Shown here piece by piece: positions 47,981-55,307 of a DNA stretch of 55,360 nucleotides. The position numbers and the translations under genes are program-made. Numbering within the stretch: position 1 is the first letter of the stretch; every line of letters begins with the position of its first letter. The DNA is from CAYLVJ01 sp964501525 (GTDB lineage Bacteria > Patescibacteriota > Minisyncoccia > Minisyncoccales > CAYTKG01). Below the pieces are notes generated by a model. That model was not told where the DNA came from, did not search any database, and saw only the letters and a program-made list of their open reading frames with translations. The DNA lies in the NCBI GenBank assembly GCA_964501525.1, contig CAZCSI010000001.1, positions 1 to 55,360 on the forward strand. The letters are read 5' to 3'.

Positions 47981-49081
47981 ATGAAGAAAATAAACTCTTT
48001 AACTGCCTTGATTTTGCTGATATCTCTTGCCGGCTCTGCAGCAGCTTATAGTCTGGTTTTACAAACCCGCCTTAAACAACAATATCCGAACCCCTTTTTA
48101 ATCCTTGAGCCTTCTGATTCAGAAAGCCTGTCACACCAAACCTCGACTCCGGATACTCCCAAACAGCTTTCTCAAGAACTGCCAGAAAAGATTCCGGACC
48201 TTGATTCTCCAAAGCATGATTCTGAATCGTTGCAAGAAAAAGAACCGGAAACGGACTCTCCTGAAAAAGACTCCCCCTCTCCGTGGGAGTGGGCAAAAGA
48301 TCAGGCAGGGTTTCACCGGCTCAATCCAAGCGGCCAAGAGCAGGTTTTATCGGAGCTGAACGGGCTGTTTTTTCAGAAATCTGAGCGCTTAAAAGCGCTT
48401 AGTTTTTTACGCTTAGGAACCCCTTATCAATTTGGCTGCCTCGGAGAGGGCGAAAACCAAAAGGACTCTGACCCGGTTTTTCGGCTGGACGTTACCGACT
48501 GTACCGCTTTTGTATTAACCAATGTTGCTCTACTCAACGCTTACAACCTCGAGCAAGCGAAGGAGAATATGAAAATCGTTAATTACCGCCCTCAAATAGG
48601 TTCTCAAACCGGACAAAAAGAATATCAATTAAGTTTTGAAAACCGACTCCATTTTACCACTGACCGCAACAGCACCTCTCCCCTTTTCGAAGATATCACC
48701 TCAACTGTTGCTTTTTCCGAAGAACTCAGAAACAAAGAAGTTGTTCTAAATCGAGTCAAAGAAGACGGAACAAGAATAATTGATATCGAGTGGCAAAAAC
48801 AAGTCGAACTCACTTATATCCCGAACAACAATATTTCCCAAGAGACCTTAAACCGCTTACCCGAAACAGCAGGGATTGCTTTTATCAAAGAAGATTATTT
48901 TCAACTGGGACTGGATGTAGCTCATGAAGGATTTCTATTCAACCAATCACTTTTAGTACACGCAAGCTCTGAACAGAATAAAGTAGTGGCCGTTGACTTC
49001 CTGGATTATTATTTCGGCCGACAAAATGAGCCTCCCCGCTTTGACGGAATAATCGTCTTTAATCCCCTGATAACCGATTAA
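47981..49081 (+). CDS. DUF1460 family protein (amidase-like), secreted or anchored
   Basis: A 366-aa protein from the ATG at 47981, whose product begins with a signal/anchor (MKKINSLTALILLISLAGSAAA). A Ser/Glu/Pro-rich linker of about 85 residues follows (repeated DSESL, ETDSPEKDSPSP). The C-terminal domain has LGTPYQFGCLGEG and DVTDCTAFVLTNVALLNA, the Cys-centred motif of DUF1460, an NlpC/P60-related family with N-acetylmuramoyl-L-alanine amidase-like predictions, then ETAGIAFIKEDYF and LLVHASSEQNKVVAVDFLDYY with a late His. The frame is open 99 nt further upstream, but the added residues are not signal-like. Likely a wall-active enzyme. Confidence 0.75.
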   Translation: MKKINSLTALILLISLAGSAAAYSLVLQTRLKQQYPNPFLILEPSDSESLSHQTSTPDTPKQLSQELPEKIPDLDSPKHDSESLQEKEPETDSPEKDSPSPWEWAKDQAGFHRLNPSGQEQVLSELNGLFFQKSERLKALSFLRLGTPYQFGCLGEGENQKDSDPVFRLDVTDCTAFVLTNVALLNAYNLEQAKENMKIVNYRPQIGSQTGQKEYQLSFENRLHFTTDRNSTSPLFEDITSTVAFSEELRNKEVVLNRVKEDGTRIIDIEWQKQVELTYIPNNNISQETLNRLPETAGIAFIKEDYFQLGLDVAHEGFLFNQSLLVHASSEQNKVVAVDFLDYYFGRQNEPPRFDGIIVFNPLITD

Positions 49082-49135
49082 AAGCTTGCAGCCGATAATA
49101 AAAAGTAAAAACAAAAAAGAAGCAAAGCTTCTTGG

Positions 49136-49207
49136 AGCGGGCGAGCGGAGTCGAACCGCCGTTTCCGGCATGGCAAGCCGGTGTAATGACCACTATACGA
49201 CGCCCGC
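49136..49207 (-). tRNA. tRNA-Gly (GCC)
   Basis: Acceptor GCGGGCG/CGCCCGC, discriminator U. Anticodon arm CCGGC-TTGCCAT-GCCGG gives GCC. It starts on the base next to the encoded CCA end of tRNA-Phe, with no spacer. Confidence 0.93.
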
Positions 49208-49282
49208 TGGTGCCGCGGGTGAGAATCGAACTCACGACCCTAAAGTTTTCAGCTTTATGCTCTACCACTGAGCTACCGCGGC
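49208..49282 (-). tRNA. tRNA-Phe (GAA)
   Basis: Acceptor GCCGCGG/CCGCGGC, discriminator A, encoded CCA. Anticodon arm TAAAG-CTGAAAA-CTTTA gives GAA. T-arm GTGAG-TTCGATT-CTCAC. Confidence 0.94.
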
Positions 49283-49284
49283 TG

Positions 49285-49356
49285 AGGCCTGGGTGGGAAT
49301 TGAACCCACGTATAAGGGTTTTGCAGACCCTTGCCTTACCACTTGGCTACCAGGCC
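49285..49356 (-). tRNA. tRNA-Cys (GCA)
   Basis: Acceptor GGCCTGG/CCAGGCC, discriminator U, the usual cysteine identity base. Anticodon arm AGGGT-CTGCAAA-ACCCT gives GCA. First of the tight Cys-Phe-Gly group (transcription order). Confidence 0.94.
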
Positions 49357-49396
49357 TTTTCATTTTGACCTTATTGTAGCATCTTCCCCCCGGAAA

Positions 49397-50920
49397 TCAA
49401 GAAAGTTCCATCTTCTTCTCTCTTATCTCGTAGGCCACTAAAATGTCTCCTTCTTTTACTTTCTCTCCCCTGCTTTCATATAAGAGACCGACTTCCTCGC
49501 CTTCCTTTCCACTTTTAATATCTTTTTTATTCCTTTGCACATTGACAACCTTCCCTTCGCCTATGCCCGCCCCCGATTTCAGCTCTACCTCGCCTTCCTC
49601 CGGCCGAAAAACTTCTATTTTATTGCCTCTTTTCACCTCTCCTTTTTCCACCTTAACCCCTACAACTTGACGGCTGGAATCCGTTTTAAATACAGCCAGG
49701 GTTTTCAACTTAGCCAGGTTGACTCTCACTTTTTGAAAGCCTAAAGAACCCTTCATTATTTTCTCTACTCCTTCCTTCAGCTTGTAAATAACATCGAATA
49801 GATAAACGGGCACACCCGCTTTTTCAGCCTCCCTTTTAATCTTGTTTGGAACACCCACTCTAAAGCCGATGATCACCGCCTCACAGGTATCAGCCATATG
49901 TACGTCGTTCAGGCCGACATCGCCCATGTCCGACTTGATAATATTCACCCCTATCTTGTCCTGAGGTAATTCACTCAAAACACGCTTTACAGGGTCAATA
50001 GAACCAACTACATCAACTTTGATAATTAGATTCAATCTCTTTTCCGTTTTTACTTCTCCGCTCTTGTCATCCTCAGCTCCAACTCGGCACTCCTCTGCTT
50101 CTTCTGCAGCCTGTCTAGCCTCGTCTAAGCACGAACAGGCCCTGAACCTTTGCCCCACCCGGGGCAGTTGATTAAAGCCCAAAATAGCAACCGGCTGGCC
50201 CGGCTCTGCCTTTTCTGCCTTTTCTCCTTTAAAATCCTCCATTTTTTTGATTCTCCCAAAAGAACTTGAAGTGGCTATCACGCTCCCGGTTCTTAAAACT
50301 CCTTTTTTAACCAACAAAACAGCAATCGGGCCCCTTTTGGAAGAAAGGTGGGATTCAATTACCACCCCCTCAGCCGGATCACTCCAATCAGCTTCAAACT
50401 CTTGAACTTCAGCCAGCAAAAGAATAACCTCCACCAACTCTTCTATACCCTTTCCCGTTTGCGCAGAAGTTTCAACAGCCGGTATCTCCCCCTTTTTTTC
50501 TTCAACTACTACGCCTTCTTCAGCCAGCTGCCCCTTAATCTTAGCTGAGTTAGCTCCTGCCTTGTCCACCTTGTTAAGAGCAACTACAAAAGGAGTGTTG
50601 CTTTCCTGTAAATGCTTAATCGCTTCTTTTGTCTGAGCCTCAACTCCTTCATCCGCGGCCACAACCAAAACCGCCAAGTCCGCTATCTTGGTTCCGCGAG
50701 CACGCATTTCTATAAAGGCCGCGTGGCCGGGGGTGTCGATAAAGGTCAGCTTCTTGCCCCCTTTTTCTATCTCATAAGCGCTGATGTGCTGAGTAATGCC
50801 GCCCGACTCTTTTTCTAAAACCCGGAGGTCTTTTATCTTCTCCAAAATAGAGCTCTTACCATGGTCAATGTGCCCAACCAAAACCACCACCGGTTGTTTT
50901 TCTCTTACATCTTTTTTCAT
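49397..50920 (-). CDS. infB: Translation initiation factor IF-2 (short form)
   Basis: A 507-aa IF-2 that delivers initiator tRNA and joins subunits. It begins almost directly at the G domain: VVLVGHIDHGKSSILEKI (G1), GGITQHISAYEI (G2), FIDTPGHAAF (G3), NKVDKAG (G4), SAQTGKGIEEL (G5). Domain II, a helical linker with IGVNIIKSDMGDVGLNDV, and the C-terminal tRNA-binding domain (KGEVKRGNKIEVFRPEEGEV) follow. The long N-terminal domains of E. coli IF-2 are absent. G1 has GHIDHGKSS rather than GHVDHGKTT. The ATG overlaps the stop of the DUF4446 gene by 4 nt. Confidence 0.95.
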   Translation of the reverse strand: MKKDVREKQPVVVLVGHIDHGKSSILEKIKDLRVLEKESGGITQHISAYEIEKGGKKLTFIDTPGHAAFIEMRARGTKIADLAVLVVAADEGVEAQTKEAIKHLQESNTPFVVALNKVDKAGANSAKIKGQLAEEGVVVEEKKGEIPAVETSAQTGKGIEELVEVILLLAEVQEFEADWSDPAEGVVIESHLSSKRGPIAVLLVKKGVLRTGSVIATSSSFGRIKKMEDFKGEKAEKAEPGQPVAILGFNQLPRVGQRFRACSCLDEARQAAEEAEECRVGAEDDKSGEVKTEKRLNLIIKVDVVGSIDPVKRVLSELPQDKIGVNIIKSDMGDVGLNDVHMADTCEAVIIGFRVGVPNKIKREAEKAGVPVYLFDVIYKLKEGVEKIMKGSLGFQKVRVNLAKLKTLAVFKTDSSRQVVGVKVEKGEVKRGNKIEVFRPEEGEVELKSGAGIGEGKVVNVQRNKKDIKSGKEGEEVGLLYESRGEKVKEGDILVAYEIREKKMELS

Positions 50921-51279
50921 ATCTGTTTTCTTGATTTTTCTATGGCCTCTCTTTCTTCCGGGGAAAGAGTACGTTCACACTCTCCTTTTACAATCTCTTT
51001 GACAAAAACTTTGGTCTCCCCTTCCTTGAAGAGCCCGCTTATCACCACTCCGCTGTCAAAAGCATCCAGCAAGGCCAGGGAAAAACTTTGTTTACCGCCT
51101 GCTTGAGAAAAGGCGTCATAACGAATTAATCCTTTTTTCTGAACAAAAAAACGGCTTTCTTCTTGAAGCTGCTTCAATCCCTTTTCCAAACTGGCCGCCT
51201 TTCTTTCCAGGCTCTGCCATCTTGTTATCAACTCTTCCATGTTTTCCGGCCTCTCTGGTTTTTTGAATAAGTTAATCAT
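50917..51279 (-). CDS. DUF4446 family protein
   Basis: A 120-aa soluble protein. A helical N-terminal half (ITRWQSLERKAASLEKGLKQLQEESR) is followed by GLIRYDAFSQAGGKQSFSLALLDAFDSGVVISGL and TKVFVKEIVKGECERTLSPEEREAI, matching DUF4446 proteins. Function is unknown. In this window it is translationally coupled to infB (4-nt overlap), suggesting a link to translation or simply shared expression. The hydrophobic N-terminal anchor seen in some relatives is missing here. Confidence 0.8.
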   Translation of the reverse strand: MINLFKKPERPENMEELITRWQSLERKAASLEKGLKQLQEESRFFVQKKGLIRYDAFSQAGGKQSFSLALLDAFDSGVVISGLFKEGETKVFVKEIVKGECERTLSPEEREAIEKSRKQI

Positions 51280-51297
51280 ATTTTATTTAAATCAAAG

Positions 51298-51380
51298 CGG
51301 TGGGTAGAGGATTCGAACCTCTATGGGATTGCTCCCACGGCATTTCGAATGCCGCGCATTAGCCGTTCTGCCAACCCACC
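51298..51380 (-). tRNA. tRNA-Ser (CGA)
   Basis: Acceptor GGTGGGT/ACCCACC, discriminator G. Anticodon arm CGGCA-TTCGAAA-TGCCG gives CGA. Variable arm TGGGAGCAATCCCA is long. T-arm AGAGG-TTCGAAT-CCTCT. Third serine tRNA in the window. Confidence 0.93.
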
Positions 51381-51443
51381 CCGGACAAGACTGTGCAAAA
51401 CAATTAAAAGAAAAACTGCTTTGTCTAATAAAACAGATTCTCT

Positions 51444-51517
51444 TGGTGGACCCGCGGGGAATCGAACCCCGAACTCATCCATGCCATGGATACGTGTTAC
51501 CGTTATACCACGGGCCC
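51444..51517 (-). tRNA. tRNA-Ala (GGC)
   Basis: Acceptor GGGCCCG/CGGGTCC has the G3-U70 pair that marks alanine tRNAs; discriminator A and encoded CCA. Anticodon loop ATGGCAT gives GGC. T-arm CGGGG-TTCGATT-CCCCG. Confidence 0.92.
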
Positions 51518-51634
51518 TTCGGCAATAATTATTCTTGCCTTCGCTTCTCAATATTTTGCCCTCTCTTTTGTCTTTTCATTCCAACTCATTATAATCCCAA
51601 CCCATTACAGTTCCCACCGCAACTCACGATAAGG

Positions 51635-51707
51635 TGTCCCCACCCTGATTCGAACAGGGATCCGCTCCTTAGGAGGGAGCTGTTCTATCCAATTGAACTA
51701 TGGGGAC
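51635..51707 (-). tRNA. tRNA-Arg (CCU)
   Basis: Acceptor GTCCCCA/TGGGGAC, discriminator A. Anticodon arm GCTCC-CTCCTAA-GGAGC gives CCU. T-arm CCCTG-TTCGAAT-CAGGG. CCA not encoded. Confidence 0.93.
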
Positions 51708-51876
51708 CTGTTCGACCCACAGAGGTGATTGTTTTTTATATTAAGGTAAAAAACGGCTTAAATCAACTCCAAAACAAAAATCTGCGTCAATGCAGATAAG
51801 CACTTCGGTCCTCCGAACTCCGCTGTCATTTCTTTAACAGGCGATTAGTAAACTATATTAAGTCTGTATAGGAAAG

Positions 51877-52539
51877 CTATTGCTTCTCTATAAGGTAAAT
51901 CTTTGTCCCTATCCCTGTCAAAACAACACAATCTCCAACCTCAAGTTCTTCAGCCTCAACAACTGTAGCGTTGCTTATTTTAAAAACTGACCTTTCGCCT
52001 TCCCTACCACTTTGTATCCACCACTGTTCATTGTCTTCTCCTTTTCTCGCTATAGACCCATAACTCTTCCCCAGACCTCTTAAGCTGGGGATATCTATGG
52101 CTTCAAAATCTATCTCTTTTGGAGGCAACAAGAGTTCCCACCCTACTTCTAAGAATTTTTCGTCTTTCCAAAAGTTGTCATACCTGTCTTCATTTAAGGC
52201 AATTATCTCTCCTGCCCGTGAACTGTCATCCAGTTCATCATTAGCGATAGACAACAAGCTGTCTCCTTGCTTAACACGATACACTTCTAGAAAATACTCC
52301 TTAGGCTCATAACCATACCTGGGACAATCGCTTGTGCTGACAAAGCCTAACTCTTCACTTTCTTTTTCCGTGTCCAGGTCCGGCCCTTCCTGTTCTAGAT
52401 CTTCGCCTCCAGTTTCCGTGTGTAGGTCCAATCCTTCATGTCTTGTATATAATCTTAACCCTTCTCGAGAAAAGAACAGGGCCGCACCGAAGACAGAAAG
52501 GCTCAATATGGCTAAAACGAAAATAATATTTTTTTTCAT
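51877..52539 (-). CDS. Membrane-anchored LysM protein
   Basis: A 220-aa protein with an N-terminal signal anchor (MKKNIIFVLAILSLSVFGAALFF), an acidic linker of repeated LDLHTE/LDTEKE-type units (about residues 28-68) and one LysM domain (YRVKQGDSLLSIANDELDDS ... IIALN ... LEVGWELLLP). A C-terminal domain of about 70 residues follows, with VEAEELEVGDCVVLTGIGTKIYLI. LysM binds peptidoglycan or chitin-like glycans. The linker may have grown by short repeats. No promoter or Shine-Dalgarno is obvious. It lies upstream of the tRNA-Arg/Ala/Ser group on the same strand. Confidence 0.8.
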   Translation of the reverse strand: MKKNIIFVLAILSLSVFGAALFFSREGLRLYTRHEGLDLHTETGGEDLEQEGPDLDTEKESEELGFVSTSDCPRYGYEPKEYFLEVYRVKQGDSLLSIANDELDDSSRAGEIIALNEDRYDNFWKDEKFLEVGWELLLPPKEIDFEAIDIPSLRGLGKSYGSIARKGEDNEQWWIQSGREGERSVFKISNATVVEAEELEVGDCVVLTGIGTKIYLIEKQ

Positions 52540-52630
52540 AATCTTAAATTACGTAAATTAATATTCTTTTTTATTTTTTATTAATGAAAGAGAGAGTGAA
52601 CACTTTCTTAAAAATCCTGTCAGCCCAATC

Positions 52631-53194
52631 TCACAGTTTTAAACCGCTAGAAACATCAGATATGTCCAACCTCTCGACCCACAACCTTAGGTAATTCAAG
52701 TCTATTCTTTCCTTCGATATCTCCATAACCGATTTTGCATCTCCTAGATGCTTCTCTGAATTGCTACTTTTATGCCATCGCAGCTTATTGAGAATTAAGT
52801 CCTCGGGAGAAATGAAATAAATATCTGTCCCTGAAATATTTTTGAGAATCTTTCTTTCGTTCTGTTTTTTGCTCCAATCGCTGTCTCCCATCACAAAAAA
52901 ATCAACCTTGACTCCTGTCTCTGGGTCTATAAAGTTAAATTCTCCTTTGTTTTTCACTGCCCGGTCTGCCATCTCTTCATCAACATAGCTGTCCTCGGAA
53001 ATTTCACGAAGGTTAGCAACCAGTTCGTCGATATCAACACCAACCATATTGACAACTATATCAATGTCGAATGTAGATCTGGGCCTGCCCCACACCGAAA
53101 CAGCAAACCCGCCTGTAATGAAATACTCGATGCTCAATTCGTTAAGGATATTGCTAACCCTTTTTAATAATTTCTCGAGGCTCGTTTCCTTCAT
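52631..53194 (-). CDS. Nucleotidyltransferase-fold protein (possible toxin of a two-gene module)
   Basis: A 187-aa protein with the minimal nucleotidyltransferase motif: FITGGFAVSVWGRPRSTFDIDIVV (GG ... D-x-D) and a third acidic site in VKVDFFV, followed by YFISPEDLILNKLRWH and a helical C-terminus. This is the layout of AbiEii/MNT-like and DUF6036 proteins, several of which are toxins or antitoxins that modify tRNA or partner proteins. It overlaps the upstream small gene by 41 nt, typical of coupled two-gene modules. Whether it is a toxin is inference. Confidence 0.7.
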   Translation of the reverse strand: MKETSLEKLLKRVSNILNELSIEYFITGGFAVSVWGRPRSTFDIDIVVNMVGVDIDELVANLREISEDSYVDEEMADRAVKNKGEFNFIDPETGVKVDFFVMGDSDWSKKQNERKILKNISGTDIYFISPEDLILNKLRWHKSSNSEKHLGDAKSVMEISKERIDLNYLRLWVERLDISDVSSGLKL

Positions 53195-53321
53195 TTATTT
53201 TGTTTAATTTTAAACACAAGGCAGATAGTTCTGATGTCAGCCTTATCTTTTTCTCCGCCGGCATATTTCGAAATATATCATCCTGAACCTGCCGGGATTT
53301 TTTAGATCCTTGAGTATCCAT
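53154..53321 (-). CDS. Small partner protein of the nucleotidyltransferase
   Basis: From the ATG at 53321 a 55-aa basic, helical protein: MDTQGSKKSRQVQDDIFRNM, then PAEKKIRLTSELSALCLKLN. A GTG at 53372 would add 17 residues, but TTGTTT plus TAAAAT (about 53356-53330) lies there and fits a promoter with a very short leader. The gene overlaps the nucleotidyltransferase start by 41 nt in another frame. No DNA-binding motif is recognised. Antitoxin is a possible role from context only. Confidence 0.55.
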   Translation of the reverse strand: MDTQGSKKSRQVQDDIFRNMPAEKKIRLTSELSALCLKLNKINEGNEPREIIKKG

Positions 53322-53399
53322 CTTATTCAATTTTAACAGATTATTCTGTAAAACAAAAATCCGTTTAAGCACGGGGTTTTGTAAAAATGGGGCTCCTGG

Positions 53400-53414
53400 T
53401 AGACGATGTTCGAA
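53400..53414. repeat. TAGACGATGTTCGAA repeat, copy 1
   Basis: TAGACGATGTTCGAA preceded by GGGGCTCCTGG. First of four copies of the same core between 53.4 and 54.6 kb. It lies downstream (minus strand) of the 77-aa gene and its terminator. Confidence 0.75.
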
Positions 53415-53445
53415 ATTTTTTAATTTCTAAAAGGGTGAGTGAAAA

Positions 53446-53476
53446 AGGGCCTGCTCTGTAAAACAGGCCCCTATTG
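53446..53476 (-). terminator. Terminator after the 77-aa gene
   Basis: On the minus strand GGGGCCTG and CAGGCCC form a stem followed by TTTTTCAC. It lies 25 nt after the stop of the gene at 53501-53734. Confidence 0.85.
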
Positions 53477-53500
53477 ACCAACATCGGTTTCTCGCTACTC

Positions 53501-53734
53501 CTATTCCCTCAACTTCTTTCCAACTTGACAAACGGTATCCCCGTCTGGGACTCCGCTTGCCATATAAGCTATGCTATCAGCGGTTCGCTTATCTGTGCCA
53601 GAAAGAAGTCTCCCAGCTTCTCGAGGAGAGTCAGGGAAAAGAGAAATAGCGAGCTTAACGGTAAACCGAATTATATTGGTCCGCTTTTGAGGTGTAGCGA
53701 TATTCTCCCACACCTCCTCTGGGGTTTTAGCCAC
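53501..53734 (-). CDS. Hypothetical small protein (77 aa), Shine-Dalgarno-led
   Basis: A small soluble protein (MAKTPEEVWENIATPQKRTN, then IIRFTVKLAISLFPDSPREA), mostly helical, of no recognised family. The start is a GTG at 53734, set by a perfect AGGAGG (53748-53743) eight bases upstream; another in-frame GTG at 53743 would overlap the Shine-Dalgarno. It has its own terminator downstream and one upstream, so it is a one-gene unit, flanked by the TAGACGATGTTCGAAC repeats. This looks like a mobile or accessory gene. Confidence 0.6.
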   Translation of the reverse strand: MAKTPEEVWENIATPQKRTNIIRFTVKLAISLFPDSPREAGRLLSGTDKRTADSIAYMASGVPDGDTVCQVGKKLRE

Positions 53735-53799
53735 TTGAGCCACCTCCTTTTATTTGTTCTAATCCCAATCTATTCAGATTAAAACATAAGTTTTTACAA

Positions 53800-53829
53800 A
53801 AATCAAAAACCCACCAAAAGGTGGGTTTC
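53800..53829 (-). terminator. Terminator of the 159-aa membrane protein transcript
   Basis: ACCCACC and GGTGGGT around AAAA; on the minus strand followed by TTTTTGATTTTTG. It lies after the double repeat at 53844-53889. Confidence 0.85.
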
Positions 53830-53843
53830 ACACTTTTCCTTAA

Positions 53844-53889
53844 TAGGACGATGTTCGAACTTGGATCCCCTATTAGACGATGTTCGAAC
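53844..53889. repeat. TAGACGATGTTCGAAC repeat, copies 2 and 3 in tandem
   Basis: TAGGACGATGTTCGAAC at 53844-53860 and TAGACGATGTTCGAAC at 53874-53889, period about 30 bp, separated by TTGGATCCCCTAT. On the minus strand they read GAACATCGTCTAATAGG, close to the ACATCGCCTAACAG core of attC-like unit B at 29.5 kb. Confidence 0.75.
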
Positions 53890-54024
53890 ATGTTTAGCTC
53901 CAAATGTTGGCTAAACAGTACTTCTAATAAGATGTCGCCGAACTTAAATTACCCAAAAAACAAGTAGTAACTAAATAAGACATTCCAGAGACTCACATTA
54001 AAAACAAAGAAAAATTCCGGAATA

Positions 54025-54504
54025 CTACATCCCCCAAAAACTAGAAAAAGCGATGCTCCCCAAAGATAGAGAAAGAGCTACAATTAAAAGCAGCATTCCA
54101 ATAGTGCCCAGCAGGGGAAGAACAATAACGTGAAAATAAAGCCCCCAAGAAATCAAGATTAAGAACATTACCCATCCGAAAAAATTGTGAATTTCCTCGT
54201 TTTTCCTTGTAGATATTACTCCAGATAAGATCATGAATGTTCCAGCGATCACCGGCGGAAGGGAGACAAGTGGATTGAAGATTAAAGACAATTCGTAGAC
54301 AATGGTAGCCACAAAGACTGTTTGCATTATTCCTGATATGATTAGAAACTGATTAAAAAGTTTTCTGGTCTTTTGGGGTTTTCCAGAAGAAGAAACTGTC
54401 TCGTCTGTTAATTTAAACCCATTAATCTTAAAACAATAAATAAAAACAACAGGCATCAATACTGCGTTAACTAATCCAAACAATTTCCCAACTAATAAAA
54501 TCAT
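54025..54504 (-). CDS. Hypothetical membrane protein (159 aa)
   Basis: Five hydrophobic segments are visible: about residues 4-25, 50-72, 78-97, 107-123 and 126-156. A short polar loop with DETVSSSGKPQKTRK follows the first. No family is recognised with confidence. It is a single-gene unit between repeat/terminator blocks. The start at 54504 (MILLVGKLFGLVNAVLMPVV) is the first ATG. Possible transporter-like or small integral protein; no role is proposed. Confidence 0.55.
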   Translation of the reverse strand: MILLVGKLFGLVNAVLMPVVFIYCFKINGFKLTDETVSSSGKPQKTRKLFNQFLIISGIMQTVFVATIVYELSLIFNPLVSLPPVIAGTFMILSGVISTRKNEEIHNFFGWVMFLILISWGLYFHVIVLPLLGTIGMLLLIVALSLSLGSIAFSSFWGM

Positions 54505-54529
54505 ATATTTAATTCTATCAAAATATTAC

Positions 54530-54582
54530 CAAAACAAAAACCCACCGAATAGTGGGTCAGACAACCCCGAGGGGAATCGAAC
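54530..54582 (-). repeat. 53-bp direct repeat, copy 1, containing a terminator
   Basis: On the minus strand it reads GTTCGATTCCCCTCGG, then GACCCACTATTCGGTGGGT and a T-run. The stem ACCCAC/GTGGGT (54540-54557) with the T-run is an intrinsic terminator. Copy 2 is at 55308-55360 with three differences. Confidence 0.85.
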
Positions 54583-54595
54583 GTGGGTCCCTTAG

Positions 54596-54611
54596 TAGAT
54601 GATGTTCGAAC
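54596..54611. repeat. TAGACGATGTTCGAAC repeat, copy 4
   Basis: TAGATGATGTTCGAAC preceded by GTGGGTCCCT. It adjoins the 53-bp repeat, which itself ends in AATCGAAC, so a whole boundary block of about 80 bp lies between the 169-aa and 159-aa genes. Confidence 0.75.
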
Positions 54612-54644
54612 GTTGCTCACCGAAAGCGTACAGGTTTAACGCAC

Positions 54645-54681
54645 TATTAAAAACGAAAGACCGCCAATCGTAAGGCGGTCT
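54645..54681 (-). terminator. Terminator after the 169-aa gene
   Basis: AGACCGCC (54658-54665) and GGCGGTCT (54674-54681); on the minus strand followed by TTCGTTTTT. It lies 23 nt beyond the stop at 54704. Confidence 0.82.
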
Positions 54682-54703
54682 CTTTTGCGTCAACTTCCTC
54701 CTT

Positions 54704-55213
54704 CTAGTCGGAGATAACAACCTCTGTCTCGCCTCGAAGAGCCCAAGCAAGAAACTCATGAAGATGAAGGCTGAAAGCCCTCTCATCATCCTCTCCCACA
54801 AGGTCGAAGACGATATACTCGGGGTCGACGTTGCCCAAGACGTCAGGTCGTACCCCCCTCCTAACTCTTGCCTTAACTCTCAGCCTCTTTAGTTCCGGAC
54901 GCTCTCTTCTGGCAAGAATCCGCTCCTCAATAGCACCCATCAGCTCCTCGATCTCAACCGGTTCCTTCTCAAGCAACATGAGAAAGGCTACAGCGTCCCC
55001 TGTTAGCTCAAGATCAAGGTTAAACTCTGAAGAGTGCTGAGATATGAGGTAACGGACCTCGCTTCTCCTTTTTCCTCGAGGCAGCCCCATATGACCGTCT
55101 AACCAACAAGTTAGACGGAACAAGGGCAGAAGGCCCGTGCCTTTGCCCACCCCTTCCTGGTGCAACTCCTCAGCTAAGCTGAAGAGGTCGCTGAAAGTTA
55201 GAATCTTCGACAT
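54704..55213 (-). CDS. Hypothetical protein (169 aa), Shine-Dalgarno-led
   Basis: A soluble, charged protein: MSKILTFSDLFSLAEELHQE, a LPLFRLTCWLDGHMGLPRGKRRSEV segment, an acidic helix with EKEPVEIEELMGAIEERIL, then a basic KRLRVKARVRRGVRP strand region and VDPEYIVFDLVGEDDERAF. No family is recognised. The ATG at 55213 follows AGGAGGTG with six-base spacing, so the start is firm. TTGACT at 55301-55296 may be its -35. It is flanked on both sides by the 53-bp repeat, so gene plus terminator plus repeat looks like one duplicated or inserted unit. Confidence 0.6.
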   Translation of the reverse strand: MSKILTFSDLFSLAEELHQEGVGKGTGLLPLFRLTCWLDGHMGLPRGKRRSEVRYLISQHSSEFNLDLELTGDAVAFLMLLEKEPVEIEELMGAIEERILARRERPELKRLRVKARVRRGVRPDVLGNVDPEYIVFDLVGEDDERAFSLHLHEFLAWALRGETEVVISD

Positions 55214-55307
55214 CCTGCACCTCCTATGGATTAGCCTACTACGGGCTCGATACGAACTCGTTACGTTACCTTATTGAAATATAATTTAGATAAACAGTCA
55301 AGTTAAT

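Noticed and set aside
53400..54611. Intact tRNA genes at the TTCGAAC repeats
   Set aside because: T-arm-like strings occur, but no acceptor, D or anticodon arms can be paired around them.
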